Below the pieces are notes generated by a model. That model was not told where the DNA came from and searched no databases. It saw only the letters and a program-made list of their open reading frames with translations. Shown piece by piece: positions 50,799 through 60,160 of a stretch of 64,000 bases of DNA (positions are counted from its first letter, which is position 1; each line of letters starts with the position of its first letter). A program made the translations under genes and the position numbers. Origin of the DNA: Iodobacter fluviatilis (GTDB taxonomy: Bacteria; Pseudomonadota; Gammaproteobacteria; Burkholderiales; Chitinibacteraceae); NCBI RefSeq assembly GCF_004194535.1, contig NZ_CP025781.1:186001-250000 (forward strand), written 5' to 3'.

Positions 50799-51735
50799 AG
50801 CTCATCACTCTTTCAAACCTTGCGTCCAATAACTCGTCGAGAGATTTAGATTGCAAGTGCTTCAAAGCATCGGTGAGGTTTTTCTTCATGGTCACCATCA
50901 TTTGCTGATAGTCACGATGCGCACCACCTAAAGGCTCAGTAATCACTTTATCAATAATACCCAGCGTTTTTAAACGGTTGGCGGTAATACCTAAAGCTTC
51001 AGCCGCCTCAGGGGCTTTTTCTGCGGTTTTCCACAAAATAGACGCGCAGCCTTCTGGCGAAATCACGGAGTAAGTAGCGTATTGCAACATCTGCACCACA
51101 TCCCCCACCGCAATCGCTAAAGCGCCACCTGAGCCGCCCTCACCGATCACCGTACAAATCACCGGTACTCGCAGCTTGGTCATTTCAAATAAATTACGGC
51201 CAATCGCCTCGGATTGCCCGCGCTCTTCAGCGCCGATCCCAGGATATGCACCTGGCGTATCAATAAAGGTAATCAGCGGGATATTAAATTTTTCCGCCAG
51301 CTTCATCAAACGCAAAGCCTTGCGATAGCCTTCTGGGCGTGGCATACCGAAATTACGGTACTGACGATCTTTGGTGTCACGGCCTTTCTGATGCCCAATG
51401 ACCATCACCGATTGGCCATTAAATCGAGCTAGACCGCCGATAATCGCCGCATCATCGGCGTAACTTCTGTCACCGTGCAACTCTTCAAAATCTGTGCACA
51501 GCGCCTTAATATAATCAAGCGTGTATGGCCGCTGCGGATGGCGGGCCACTTGCGAAATCTGCCAAGAAGCCAGTTTCGAATAAATCGTTTTGGTTAATTC
51601 CTGGCTCTTTTTTTCAAGATGGCCAATCTCTACAGAGATATCAACGGCGGAATCGTCTTGAACGAAGCGCAATTCTTCGATTTTGTTCTCAAGCTCCGCG
51701 ATCGGCTGCTCGAAATCGAGAAAGGTCGTTTTCAT
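50767..51735 (-). CDS. accA: Acetyl-CoA carboxylase carboxyltransferase subunit alpha
   Basis: A 322-aa subunit that, with AccD, carboxylates acetyl-CoA to malonyl-CoA for fatty-acid synthesis. It follows E. coli Acc[63 protein letters not shown] and [13 protein letters not shown]. The GGAGAG ribosome site is strong. tilS overlaps its end, as in many betaproteobacteria. Confidence 0.96.
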   Translation of the reverse strand: MKTTFLDFEQPIAELENKIEELRFVQDDSAVDISVEIGHLEKKSQELTKTIYSKLASWQISQVARHPQRPYTLDYIKALCTDFEELHGDRSYADDAAIIGGLARFNGQSVMVIGHQKGRDTKDRQYRNFGMPRPEGYRKALRLMKLAEKFNIPLITFIDTPGAYPGIGAEERGQSEAIGRNLFEMTKLRVPVICTVIGEGGSGGALAIAVGDVVQMLQYATYSVISPEGCASILWKTAEKAPEAAEALGITANRLKTLGIIDKVITEPLGGAHRDYQQMMVTMKKNLTDALKHLQSKSLDELLDARFERVMSYGKFKEESVS

Positions 51736-52019
51736 GCTGCTCTCCTGCTGCGCGCGACTAATGCAGCCTTAATTAACAGGCTACCGAAAAAATTCGTGGA
51801 TCATACAGCAAGCAGAGCAAGCACCCAAGATGCTCGCGCCCCGAATATTTTCTGAATTCATCACATCCGCGCTAGTCCTTTGTTTCATATAGCAACTTTG
51901 TTTAGACCAGCTTAGGAATAAATCGCCTTGCTTTCATAAAATCCATCTGCAAATCAAAGCTCTAATGCATCATATTGGCCAGTTCTAAGCGCCCAAACAA
52001 GCGTTTAGAGCTATACAAA

Positions 52020-52436
52020 TCAGCTGCGAAATACAATATCCGCCCGGATGCCGACTTTCTGCAGTGCTTTACGACTTTTAATATTAAGCACCACCGGCGC
52101 CTGGGTATTAGCCGTGATCTCACGCCCTTCTTCAAACGGGCGAGACAATAATAATAGTAAGATCGCATCTTCAGCATGCTCAAGTTCAATCAAAGCACAT
52201 TCTTCATCACTCAGTTCTACCTCATAATTCAGGCCAAGATGCTCCACCTGCACCAAACTAAAGCTTAAATCCGCGTCATCCAAAGACTGCAGCCAGCGTA
52301 CTCGAGGATTGGGCTGTTCTTCATGTAGCAGTTTATAGCGTGTGCAATCTTCAAAGCCTGGCATACCTTGAGGGAAAGTCAGCACCGTTTCCGGATCGAT
52401 ATCTATCTCGCCAAAACGCGTGTTTAATGTTTGCAT
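52020..52436 (-). CDS. fliW: Flagellar assembly factor FliW
   Basis: A 138-aa cytoplasmic protein that in known systems binds flagellin and CsrA and so adjusts flagellin translation to export. The start TRFGEIDIDPETVLTFPQGMPGFEDCTRY is diagnostic; ELSDEECALIELEHAEDA and APVVLNIKSRKALQ follow. csrA, the usual neighbour in Firmicutes, is not next to it. A hairpin with a T tract stands 43 nt before its start. No other flagellar gene is adjacent; flgM-flgN are 4 kb away. Confidence 0.92.
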   Translation of the reverse strand: MQTLNTRFGEIDIDPETVLTFPQGMPGFEDCTRYKLLHEEQPNPRVRWLQSLDDADLSFSLVQVEHLGLNYEVELSDEECALIELEHAEDAILLLLLSRPFEEGREITANTQAPVVLNIKSRKALQKVGIRADIVFRS

Positions 52437-52479
52437 GATCTCAACCTATATGACGTTAAAAAATAGACCTACATAGCAA

Positions 52480-52506
52480 AAACCAGCGCAGTAACTACGC
52501 TGGTTT
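52480..52506 (-). terminator. Terminator-like hairpin in the fliW leader
   Basis: AAACCAGCG and CGCTGGTTT form a perfect 9-bp stem with a 9-nt loop. The minus strand continues TTTTTG toward fliW, so transcripts from further upstream would end before fliW. Either the fliW promoter lies within the 43 nt between, or the hairpin is an attenuator. Confidence 0.6.
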
Positions 52507-52575
52507 ATTCTGCCATCTTACCCCTAGCAACCATTATATTGAGAGGTCTGCGCATTACATAGTGCAGGGCAGACA

Positions 52576-52743
52576 CTAGCAGCCTGTCGGACTTAGCATC
52601 AGTCAGCTGCAAAGTCACCTGATCGGCCTATATTTCACCAGCTTTTTGACCAATAACTCGTTATTGGCGCTGCAAATCCGGCAAAATCTGGTCTCAATCA
52701 GGCGATTTTTCGCTTCGACCGTCTAAGTCCGACAGGCTGCTAG
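52576..52743. repeat. MITE-like repeat, family 1 subtype B (copy B2)
   Basis: 168 bp with intact family ends. The central palindrome CCAATAACTCGTTATTGG is at 52650-52667, one base from the exact midpoint. It matches B1 at most positions. A truncated end of family 2 abuts its right end. Confidence 0.9.
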
Positions 52744-52783
52744 TGTCTGTTGACGTTTCATTCGCTATTGCGCTGAGCCGGAA
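52744..52783. repeat. Truncated end of family 2 repeat (C relic)
   Basis: About 40 bp reading TGTCTGTTGACGTTTCATTC and on to GCGCTGAGCCGGAA: the reverse complement of the right end of element C. The rest of the element is missing. Confidence 0.75.
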
Positions 52784-53301
52784 GCAAGTGCTTATTACAG
52801 GCGAGGTAGTGGCTTATTCTTTATAAGTCATCTTTATATAAGCAGCACCAATGACAGCGATCCTCAATAATATATTTTCCTTTCAAGAAGAAAACGCCAC
52901 CACAACATGCCATTCAAATAAAGCTTACTCGCCATTGGTAACAGCCTCATTGCTTACATCACCCCATCAATCAAGCATAGATGGAACGCTGAACGGCAAC
53001 AGCGTAATTATCACCGCAAAAACAACCCAATTGATAAGCAAACCTAATCATTTATGCCTTACCTTTAAACAAACACAAGTTGTGTGCAATAAAAATCACA
53101 TGCGCATCAAAGAAACAAGATAAACCTTCATTTTTTTACCAATTCATGTATAAAATGAGAGAGTTCTCAGAGGATAAGCAAGTTGTCATTCCTAATGGCT
53201 CACTGTTTTTCTAAATAAATATGGCCATTTCCCTACTATTGGCCCATTCAACTTTTGAAAAATATCATCGCTGACTCAATAAACGGTGATCAAGGTTATT
53301 T
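52784..53301. other. Stretch without an assured gene, upstream of a binding-protein gene
   Basis: About 520 bp. A 90-codon frame (52851-53123) begins with ATG but has no clear ribosome site, no motif and an Asn/Thr/Lys-rich composition; it could be a small orphan gene, but I do not call it. The promoter of the next gene must lie in the last 150 bp. Confidence 0.45.
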
Positions 53302-54093
53302 ATGCTACGTATATTTATCGCAAGTTTATTAAGCGCCATCAGCCTGATGGCCCATGCCGATTTGCTCGACACCATCAAAACACGTGGGGTTTTAGTCGTA
53401 GGTATATTGCCTGATAACCCTCCCTTTGCCAGACGAAATGACAATCAAACCTTTTCCGGTTACGACATTGATTATGCATCCCTCATTGCAAAAAAAATGG
53501 GCGTTAAACTACAAGTACTGGATTTAGACCCTAGCCATCGCATACCAAGCTTAAAAGCTGGCAAAGTAGACATTTTAGTCGCTGCTTTTACTAAAACGCC
53601 TGAGCGTGAGCGCGAAGTAAGTTGCAGCTTGGGCTATTTTGTAGCTGCACAAAAAGCATTAATCCGTAAAGGCCGGTATCCAACGTCCGACTCCCTTGCC
53701 AATGCCCGCCTTGGCGCATCCAAAGGGACAACAGGCGAAAGCATCTCACGTAAGCTTTACCCTAATGCCAGCATGACCACTTTTGCGGACATACCTGAGG
53801 CTACTCGCGCACTAGATCAAGGCACTATCGACGCAGTCATGAATGACGAGCCAACTTTGGCTGCGGCATTAAACAAAATGCCAAACAGATCGCAGTACGA
53901 GATTTCAAATTTCTCTAACGCCACCGAAATTCTAGCCATTGCGACTAAATTAGGAGAAAAACGCCTAATGAACACCGTGAACGAATTATTAATTGAGTCA
54001 GAAAAAACCGGCGAAGCAGAGCAAATCTTTAATCGCTGGTTTGGGCCACAAACTAGCACTCCTTTCCCCCGTACTTTCCGCATTCAAGGCTAA
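53302..54093 (+). CDS. Periplasmic amino-acid-type binding protein
   Basis: A 263-aa family-3 binding protein, signal peptide cut near LMAHA-DLLDTI. Seen: TRGVLVVGILPDNPPFA, the lobe pattern FSGYDIDYASLIAKKMG, VDILVAAFTKTPERERE and LGASKGTTGES. No transporter partners lie nearby. It may be an orphan ABC binding protein or, less likely, feed a sensor. AAGG precedes the ATG. Confidence 0.87.
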   Translation: MLRIFIASLLSAISLMAHADLLDTIKTRGVLVVGILPDNPPFARRNDNQTFSGYDIDYASLIAKKMGVKLQVLDLDPSHRIPSLKAGKVDILVAAFTKTPEREREVSCSLGYFVAAQKALIRKGRYPTSDSLANARLGASKGTTGESISRKLYPNASMTTFADIPEATRALDQGTIDAVMNDEPTLAAALNKMPNRSQYEISNFSNATEILAIATKLGEKRLMNTVNELLIESEKTGEAEQIFNRWFGPQTSTPFPRTFRIQG

Positions 54094-54163
54094 TCAATTG
54101 TAAAAAAACTGCAGGCAGCCAGAATACAACAACGCACGCTGCAATTTTTTTAAGCAATAAAAA

Positions 54164-54202
54164 CGGCGGCAGGTCCTGTTTTTAAAACAGGATCTGCCGC
54201 CG
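54164..54202 (-). terminator. Terminator of the M13 peptidase gene
   Basis: CGGCGGCAG and CTGCCGCCG form the outer stem and TCCTGTTTT/AAAACAGGA the inner stem, with a T run on the minus strand. About 60 bp after the peptidase stop. Confidence 0.85.
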
Positions 54203-54221
54203 CAGTAACATCTAATCCCCC

Positions 54222-54258
54222 ATCAATAAGGCCTCTAGAATTCTGATGCCTTATTGAT
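54222..54258 (-). repeat. Perfect 11-bp inverted repeat just after the peptidase gene
   Basis: ATCAATAAGGC and GCCTTATTGAT are separated by 15 nt. It lies between the stop codon and the main terminator, and probably stabilises the 3' end of the mRNA. Confidence 0.6.
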
Positions 54259-54264
54259 CTACTT

Positions 54265-56274
54265 TTACCAGATGCGGATCCGCTCCGAGCTTGGCTTGTA
54301 CATCGCATCACCTTCTTTCACACCAAATGCCTCATAGAAAGCATCACTATTGACTGCTGCGCCATTGGCTCTAAATTCACCAGGGCTATGGGGGTTACTC
54401 AAAAGTAATTGCAAAGTCATCGGCTCACGCATTTTGCTAGCCCATACTTGACTCCAGCCTAGGAAAAAACGCTGCTCACCAGTACGCCCCTCAAGTTTAG
54501 GTGAGGGCTTGCCCCCCAAGGACAGCTGATAAGCTTTATATGCCACTGCCAAGCCTGATAGATCGGCAATATTTTCACCTAAGGTAAGTTGCCCATTCAC
54601 GTGCTTACCTACAATAGGCTCGTAGGCATCGTATTGAGCCACTAATTTATTGGTGAGCGCTTTAAAAGCATCACCGTCTTGCTTTCCCCACCAATTGACT
54701 AAATTACCATCGCCATCAAATTGGCTACCTTGATCATCAAAACCGTGCGAAATTTCATGTCCAATGACGCCGCCGATGGCACCGTAATTAACCGCATCAT
54801 CGGAGAAAAAATTAAAAAATGGCGCTTGTAAAATGGCCGCAGGAAATACAATCTCATTCATACTTGGATTGTAATAAGCATTTACCGTTTGCGGCGTCAT
54901 CCCCCACTCTTTACGATCAATAGGCCTACCTAGTTTTGCAATTTTACGCGCAAATTCAAAACGTTGTGATCGTTGCAAATTACCCAGCAAATCATCGGCT
55001 TTAATTTCTAGCTTGGAGTAATCGACCCATTTTTCTGGATAGCCTATTTTCACCGTAAATTTAGCCAGCTTTTCCTGAGCTTTCACCTTGGTTGCCAGGC
55101 TCATCCAAGTGAGATCTTTAATAGAATTACGATAAGCGACCAACAGATTATTAACCATCACATCCATTTTAGCTTTGGCATCAGGACTAAAGTATTTAGC
55201 GACGTATAACTCACCCACAGCCTCACCCAAACTGCTATTGGTGGCCGCAATGGCTTTTTTCCAACGAGGCTTTTGCTCTGGCACCCCTGATAATGCTTTA
55301 CCATAAAAATCAAAGTTTAAGTCCGCATAGGCCTTTGGCAAGGCATTGGCATATTGATCTAATGCTTTAAATTTCAACCAAACCTTTAATGTAGCAATAG
55401 GTGTATTAGCTAAAATATCACCCATTTCCCTAATATAGCTAGGCTGAGAAACAATGACAGCCTCTGCTTTACTTGTCACGCCCATCGCCTGCCAATACTC
55501 CACCCATGCAAAATGAGGGGCAAGCTGAGTTAATTCAAGCTGCGTTTTTTTATTATAGGTTTTATGAGGGTCGCGATTTTCAACTTTAGTCCATTGCGCT
55601 TGTGCCAATTCAGTTTCAAACGCCAATAAAGCTGTCGCATCAACCGTTGATTCACCCGATAATTTCAGTAATTTTTCAACATAAAGGCTTAGTGCAGCCC
55701 GTGCTGTAACAAACTTAGCATCAGGCTTGGAGTAATAATCACGGTCTGGTAGGCTTAATCCAGATTGATTGACATTAACAATGTAGTTTGCTGAGTTTTT
55801 TTCATCTTGCCCAATATATAAAGCAATAGGCGTGCCAATACCCAAGGATGTAAATGACGCAAATACTGAGGCTAACTCCTTATGGCTTTTAACACCATCA
55901 ACCATAGATAAGGTTGCTTGTAATGGTGCTAAGCCACGCTGCTCGATAAGCGTTTCATTCATATAGCTTTGATACAAGTCCCCCACTTTTTTAACGGCAG
56001 ATCCGGCTGCGCCATTCTGGCTTGAGGCCGTTTCTACAACAGTGTGAACTTGTGATTCAGCAAGGTCTCTTAGAATTAAAAAAGAACCATGTGATGATTT
56101 ATCCGCAGGAATTTCAGTATTTTTTAACCAATTACCATTTACGGCAAGATACAAATCATCTTGCACTCGGACATTTTTATCAAAGCGCTCAACATCCAAA
56201 CCAGAACGAGATGCTGCTTGTGCACCGAATGCCAAAGCGGCGGCAATAAGGGTTAAAACAAATTTTCGTTTCAT
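54265..56274 (-). CDS. M13-family (neprilysin/PepO-like) zinc metallopeptidase
   Basis: A 669-aa secreted endopeptidase, with signal peptide MKRKFVLTLIAAALAFGAQA. The catalytic zinc motif HEISH is at 506-510 (VIGHEISHGFDDQG), with the second motif GENIADLSGL supplying the third zinc ligand Glu. The MNEIVFPAAILQAPFF and NAYYNPSMNE pieces are also family-typical. It probably degrades peptides in the periplasm. There is one variation at the C-terminus (RIRIW, where CRVW is common). Single gene. Confidence 0.94.
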   Translation of the reverse strand: MKRKFVLTLIAAALAFGAQAASRSGLDVERFDKNVRVQDDLYLAVNGNWLKNTEIPADKSSHGSFLILRDLAESQVHTVVETASSQNGAAGSAVKKVGDLYQSYMNETLIEQRGLAPLQATLSMVDGVKSHKELASVFASFTSLGIGTPIALYIGQDEKNSANYIVNVNQSGLSLPDRDYYSKPDAKFVTARAALSLYVEKLLKLSGESTVDATALLAFETELAQAQWTKVENRDPHKTYNKKTQLELTQLAPHFAWVEYWQAMGVTSKAEAVIVSQPSYIREMGDILANTPIATLKVWLKFKALDQYANALPKAYADLNFDFYGKALSGVPEQKPRWKKAIAATNSSLGEAVGELYVAKYFSPDAKAKMDVMVNNLLVAYRNSIKDLTWMSLATKVKAQEKLAKFTVKIGYPEKWVDYSKLEIKADDLLGNLQRSQRFEFARKIAKLGRPIDRKEWGMTPQTVNAYYNPSMNEIVFPAAILQAPFFNFFSDDAVNYGAIGGVIGHEISHGFDDQGSQFDGDGNLVNWWGKQDGDAFKALTNKLVAQYDAYEPIVGKHVNGQLTLGENIADLSGLAVAYKAYQLSLGGKPSPKLEGRTGEQRFFLGWSQVWASKMREPMTLQLLLSNPHSPGEFRANGAAVNSDAFYEAFGVKEGDAMYKPSSERIRIW

Positions 56275-56439
56275 TCAAAATCCCCATCAATGGACACATC
56301 GGCTTATTTAAAAGCTTTGCATGATAATTAGTTTAAGTAATCTAAAGCATATAATGCCCTAAGCCTGTCCGAACGTGAAAGATAATCAATAAAAAACAAT
56401 AAAAATACATCAGAGACGCCTTATATGCAGGAAGATTAC

Positions 56440-56466
56440 TAAAGTTTTTACGATTTGCGTCGATAC
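56440..56466 (+). promoter_or_regulatory. flgM: FliA (sigma-28) type promoter of flgM
   Basis: TAAA at 56440-56443, a 15-nt spacer, then GTCGATAC at 56459-56466, against the consensus TAAA-N15-GCCGATAA (six of eight bases in the -10 box). It lies 57 bp upstream of the flgM start, as expected for a gene that feeds back on FliA. Confidence 0.72.
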
Positions 56467-56523
56467 TAGGCATAATGACAGTAATAGCAAGTCACACTGG
56501 CCGGTGACGAAGGAAGACATACC

Positions 56524-56811
56524 ATGAAAATCGACTCATCAAAACCACTCAACCCAGCACTCAACCGCAATAATGATCGCGTTCCAAATAGCGGAGCGGG
56601 TAGTACAGAGCATAGCGCAAGTGTAGATAACGTAACAATCAACCCACTTGCGGCAAAGCTGAGTCAAATTGAGCAAAGTGCTAAGCCCTCTTTTGATGCG
56701 GAACGCGTTGAATCGCTCAAAAAAGCAATTAGTGAAGGGCGTTTTACCGTGCGTACCGAAGCGATTGCTGGCAAAATCATTCAGAGCGCACAAGAACTAC
56801 TAGGCAAGTAA
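56524..56811 (+). CDS. flgM: Anti-sigma-28 factor FlgM
   Basis: A 95-aa protein that holds FliA inactive until it is exported through the finished hook. The N-terminus is disordered (MKIDSSKPLNPALNRNNDR), and the C-terminal FliA-binding part is DAERVESLKKAISEGRFTVRTEAIAGKIIQSAQELL. The ribosome site is AAGGAAG. flgN follows after 1 bp. A FliA-type promoter precedes it, giving the negative feedback typical of flgM. Confidence 0.93.
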   Translation: MKIDSSKPLNPALNRNNDRVPNSGAGSTEHSASVDNVTINPLAAKLSQIEQSAKPSFDAERVESLKKAISEGRFTVRTEAIAGKIIQSAQELLGK

Positions 56812-56812
56812 A

Positions 56813-57292
56813 ATGACATTAAATACGGCACTGCCGTTAGATACCTTGATCCCACTTTTGGATCAGGCAAAGTGCAGCATGGAAGAAATGCTTGGCCTAC
56901 TGAAAGAAGAGCAAGAATTTTTGATTGGCAATCAGCTGGATCAGTTGATGTCACTCACCCAAAAAAAACAAAGCACCGCACTCGAGGCTGAGCAAGCCGG
57001 CTTAGCGCTAAGCCATTTTTTTGCCAAACAAGGCCTTAGCCCAAATAGTGATATAAGCGCATGGTTTAGCACGCAACTGCCTAGCGCACTAATTGAGTGG
57101 CAAGCCTTGATAGAAACCTCGCGCCAAGCCTCAGCTTTTAATAGCAGCAATGGCAAGCTTATAGAAACCCGTCAGCATCTAATCAATGCCTTTATGCAGC
57201 AGCTACTTGAAGCCAGCCACAATAGCCCGCTGTATTCACCAGATGGCAAGCTCACAGCCTTGCCCCAAGGCCAACGGCGCGATACTGCATAG
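56813..57292 (+). CDS. flgN: Flagellar export chaperone FlgN
   Basis: A 159-aa helical cytoplasmic protein with low sequence conservation. It is recognised by its place after flgM and by the pattern LLDQAKCSMEEMLGLLKEEQEFLIGNQLDQLMSLTQKKQ, which matches the N-terminal helices of FlgN. It would escort hook-junction proteins FlgK and FlgL. The start codon follows the flgM stop with a one-base gap. Confidence 0.88.
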   Translation: MTLNTALPLDTLIPLLDQAKCSMEEMLGLLKEEQEFLIGNQLDQLMSLTQKKQSTALEAEQAGLALSHFFAKQGLSPNSDISAWFSTQLPSALIEWQALIETSRQASAFNSSNGKLIETRQHLINAFMQQLLEASHNSPLYSPDGKLTALPQGQRRDTA

Positions 57293-57306
57293 CAGCCATT
57301 ACAATG

Positions 57307-57804
57307 CTAGTTTTGCGCCAGCAAGCTACGCCCACCTTCAAAACGCTGAGCAAAATACGGGCTAGATAAAGATTCCACTCTGATTTTCCCCTTGGATGAT
57401 GGCGCATGAATAAAGCGACCATCCCCCAAGTAAATCCCCATATGTGAAAAAGATTTTCCTAAGGTATTAAAAAACACCAAATCCCCTGCTTGCAATTGAT
57501 CTATGGCAACTGGGCGCGCTAAATTCGCAATTTGTGCAGCATTATGGGGCAGCACTGCACCCACGGCATTTTTATACACAAAACTCACCATGCCGCTGCA
57601 ATCTAAACCTGCTTCAGGGTTATTCCCACCAAATTGATAATTCACATCTAATAAGCCCAAGGCATACATCACCACTTCCAATCCAGCACCTTGCGCTTGA
57701 ATATTATTCAGTGATTTAGATACGGGATAAGCCGTTTTATTTTTTTGTGGCGTGCTACTGCACGCACTTAAAAATATAATCGCCAGCAATAGAATCTTTT
57801 TCAA
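57307..57804 (-). CDS. NlpC/P60 family peptidoglycan hydrolase lipoprotein
   Basis: A 165-aa outer-membrane lipoprotein (lipobox FLSACSS, Cys15) with an NlpC/P60 cysteine-peptidase domain: Cys69 in GLDCSGMV, His121 in FSHMGIYLG and His133 in FIHAPSSKG. It would cut peptidoglycan stem peptides (Spr/MepS-like). The start is a TTG: the TTG at 57804 lies about seven bases after a GGAGG-type site; a TTG at 57810 is too close to it. It is convergent with flgN. Confidence 0.88.
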   Translation of the reverse strand: MKKILLLAIIFLSACSSTPQKNKTAYPVSKSLNNIQAQGAGLEVVMYALGLLDVNYQFGGNNPEAGLDCSGMVSFVYKNAVGAVLPHNAAQIANLARPVAIDQLQAGDLVFFNTLGKSFSHMGIYLGDGRFIHAPSSKGKIRVESLSSPYFAQRFEGGRSLLAQN

Positions 57805-57822
57805 ACTCAACCCCTCCCTTGA

Positions 57823-58344
57823 TTAACCATCAATAGGATATTCCGGTGTTGCCAAAATAAGTTGGTAAAATGCCAGATCTAGCCAACGGCCAAACTTAAA
57901 ACCAGATTCTTTAATCGTGCCCGCATGAATAAAACCATGCTGCACATGCAAAGCAATGCTAGCGGCATTATCGCTGTCGATTCCGCCAATCAAGGTGTGA
58001 TATCCCTGAGCTTTGGCTTGTTCAATAATAAGCAGCAATAGTTTTTTACCTAGGCCTTGCCCTCTATGCTCTGGGTGAATATAAATGGAATGCTCAACCG
58101 AGTATTTATAGGCGGGGCGTACACGAAATGCACCATATGACGCGAATCCAACTAAAACACCCGCATCATTTTCAATTCCCACCACAGGCAATTGGTTACT
58201 TTGTTTATCCTCAAACCAAGCCACCATACTGGCCAATGGTCTTGGCGTGTAATCATACAGCGCCGTAGAGTTTGCAATAGCTTCATTAAAAATATTCAGT
58301 ATTTGCTCTGCATGTTGAGCATAGTTGCAAGAAACCACCTGCAT
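57823..58344 (-). CDS. GNAT-family acetyltransferase (phosphinothricin/methionine-sulfoximine type)
   Basis: A 173-aa cytoplasmic N-acetyltransferase. The pattern YAQHAEQILNIFNEAIANSTALYDYTPR, SVEHSIYIHPEHRGQGLGKKLL (acetyl-CoA loop RGQGLGK) and FIHAGTIKESGFKFGRWLD places it with the PAT/MddA-like N-acetyltransferases, which act on phosphinothricin-type or methionine-analogue substrates. The real substrate is not known. It stands 18 bp from the NlpC gene in the same direction. Confidence 0.86.
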   Translation of the reverse strand: MQVVSCNYAQHAEQILNIFNEAIANSTALYDYTPRPLASMVAWFEDKQSNQLPVVGIENDAGVLVGFASYGAFRVRPAYKYSVEHSIYIHPEHRGQGLGKKLLLLIIEQAKAQGYHTLIGGIDSDNAASIALHVQHGFIHAGTIKESGFKFGRWLDLAFYQLILATPEYPIDG

Positions 58345-58426
58345 ATTTTATTCCATTCACATTCAAATAAAAAAAACACCTCAGGACTAAAACCCTTGGT
58401 GTTTTATATACCAGACTACGACAAAA

Positions 58427-59161
58427 TTAAGAATGTGAACGCTTATAATGCACGTCGCAATCCGTTAATACGATTACCCGTGGATGCGTCTGCAAAAAGG
58501 AAGCAGGTACTTGGGTTGTGATTGGGCCATTTAAAGTGCGATCAAGGATATCCGCTTTTTCAGCACCTTTTACCACTAATAGAATTGATTTTGCGTGCAA
58601 AATAGAGCCCATACCCATAGTTAATGCGTGGGTTGGCACTTCATCAATACTATTAAAAAAGCGTTTATTTGCTTCACGAGTCTCTAGCATTAGAGTCACT
58701 TTATGGGTAAAACGAGATAGAGCTTCATCTGGCTCATTAAAACCAATATGCCCATTATGCCCAATACCCAAAATTTGCATATCAACCAAGCCTTTTTGAT
58801 AAATCAGCTCATCATAACGACGACCCTCTTCATCTAAATCTTCAGCATTGCCATTTGGCACATAGGTATTTTCTGGCTTAATGTCGATATGATTAAATAA
58901 ATGGCTTTGCATAAAGCTACGATATGACTCTGGATGCGTCACTGGCAAGCCAGCGTATTCATCCAGATTAAAGGTTGTCACCTCCTTAAAACTGACCAAA
59001 CCTTTCTGGTAGCTTTTTACGATTTCCTGATAAATACCTACCGGGGTGCTGCCCGTTGCCATTCCCAAAATAGCATTCGGCTTTGATCGCACAACAGACA
59101 GTAATAAATCTGCACCAACGCGGTTTAATTCACTTTGATCTTTAAATTTATGCAAAATCAT
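58427..59161 (-). CDS. nagB: Glucosamine-6-phosphate deaminase
   Basis: A 244-aa cytoplasmic enzyme that turns glucosamine-6-phosphate into fructose-6-phosphate and ammonia in amino-sugar use. Seen: LGMATGSTPVGIYQEIV, TTFNLDEYAGL, the active-site GHNGHIGFNEPDE and THALTMGMGSIL. It is shorter than E. coli NagB (266 aa), ending TDCDVHYKRSHS. No nagA or nagE gene is near. ATG 59161 is chosen because the frame further upstream runs into repeat C2, which begins only 35 bp before this ATG. Confidence 0.93.
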   Translation of the reverse strand: MILHKFKDQSELNRVGADLLLSVVRSKPNAILGMATGSTPVGIYQEIVKSYQKGLVSFKEVTTFNLDEYAGLPVTHPESYRSFMQSHLFNHIDIKPENTYVPNGNAEDLDEEGRRYDELIYQKGLVDMQILGIGHNGHIGFNEPDEALSRFTHKVTLMLETREANKRFFNSIDEVPTHALTMGMGSILHAKSILLVVKGAEKADILDRTLNGPITTQVPASFLQTHPRVIVLTDCDVHYKRSHS

Positions 59162-59195
59162 GATTGTAGGTATTCCGAAATAAGTAAAACAACCT

Positions 59196-59464
59196 GGGGT
59201 CTGTTGACGTTTCATTCACGGCTGCGTTTGGCCCAGTTTTAGGGCTGAACAAGGAGAAAATGGCGACATGGTACGAGTACCATGAGCGATTTTTAACTTT
59301 CGTTCCGCCCCCCAAAGGGGCTAAACCCGAAGGGCTGAGTCGGAAAAGGGCCATTCACTGCGTTATGCTCCTTGGCAATAACCCGTTATTGCCTTCGTCA
59401 CATGCCTTGTGCTTGGCCGTTTTCCGGCTCAGCGCGATGGTGAATGAAACGCCAACAGACCCTA
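59196..59464. repeat. MITE-like repeat, family 2 (copy C2)
   Basis: A full copy of element C, about 268 bp, ends GGTCTGTTGACGTTTCATTC and its near complement. It keeps GCGATTTTTAACTTTCG, the AGCCGGAAAA/TTTTCCGGCT pairing (one side mutated to AGTCGGAAAA), and CAATAACCCGTTATTG. It lies between leuD and nagB. Confidence 0.88.
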
Positions 59465-59521
59465 GATACTATACGCAGATTGATGGCAGTTGTTGATGTA
59501 AAGCATGCCAAAAGCAATAAA

Positions 59522-60160
59522 TCAGGCAAATAACCAAGGTTGATCAATACGGCGCTGATTCTCAAAGGCTTTAATTTCATCAGCATGGTGTAAAGTCAAA
59601 CCAATTTCATCCAAGCCATTCAGCAGACAATGCTTACGGTGGCCAGTCACATCAAAACTAAACACCTGACCAGATGGGCTAGTTACGGTTTGAGCCTGTA
59701 AATCCACATTTAAGCGATAGCCTACACTGGCTTCACTTTCAGCAAACAACTGATCCACCAACGCGCCATCCAGTACAATCGGCAGTAGGCCATTTTTGTA
59801 GCAGTTATTAAAGAAAATATCAGCAAAGCTGGGAGCAATCACCACACGGAAACCGTAATCATCAATCGCCCACGGTGCGTGTTCACGGCTTGATCCGCAA
59901 CCAAAATTATCTCTAGCCAGCAGTACTTCTGCACCCTGATAGCGCGGGTAGTTCAGCACGAATTCAGGATTAAGTTGGCGCTGGCTGTTATCCATACCCG
60001 GCTCGCCGTGATCCAAATAGCGCCATTCATCAAACAAATTTGGGCCAAAACCCGAGCGTTTGATCGATTTTAAAAATTGCTTGGGGATAATCGCGTCGGT
60101 ATCAACATTAGCCCGATCCAGCGGGCAAACTAAACCATTTAGTTGCGTAAATGCTTTCAT
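59522..60160 (-). CDS. leuD: 3-isopropylmalate dehydratase small subunit
   Basis: A 212-aa subunit that pairs with LeuC to isomerise 2- to 3-isopropylmalate. Seen: the start [54 protein letters not shown] and [18 protein letters not shown]. Its ATG overlaps the stop of the entericidin gene (ATGA), so the genes are translationally coupled. Confidence 0.95.
   Translation of the reverse strand: MKAFTQLNGLVCPLDRANVDTDAIIPKQFLKSIKRSGFGPNLFDEWRYLDHGEPGMDNSQRQLNPEFVLNYPRYQGAEVLLARDNFGCGSSREHAPWAIDDYGFRVVIAPSFADIFFNNCYKNGLLPIVLDGALVDQLFAESEASVGYRLNVDLQAQTVTSPSGQVFSFDVTGHRKHCLLNGLDEIGLTLHHADEIKAFENQRRIDQPWLFA

Noticed and set aside
52851-53123. 90-codon plus-strand frame
   Set aside because: ATG without a clear ribosome site, low-complexity Asn/Thr/Lys composition; left uncalled though not excluded.
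59148-59354. Small frames within and around repeat C2 on both strands
   Set aside because: They match the repeat copy at 2721, so they are repeat sequence and not genes.
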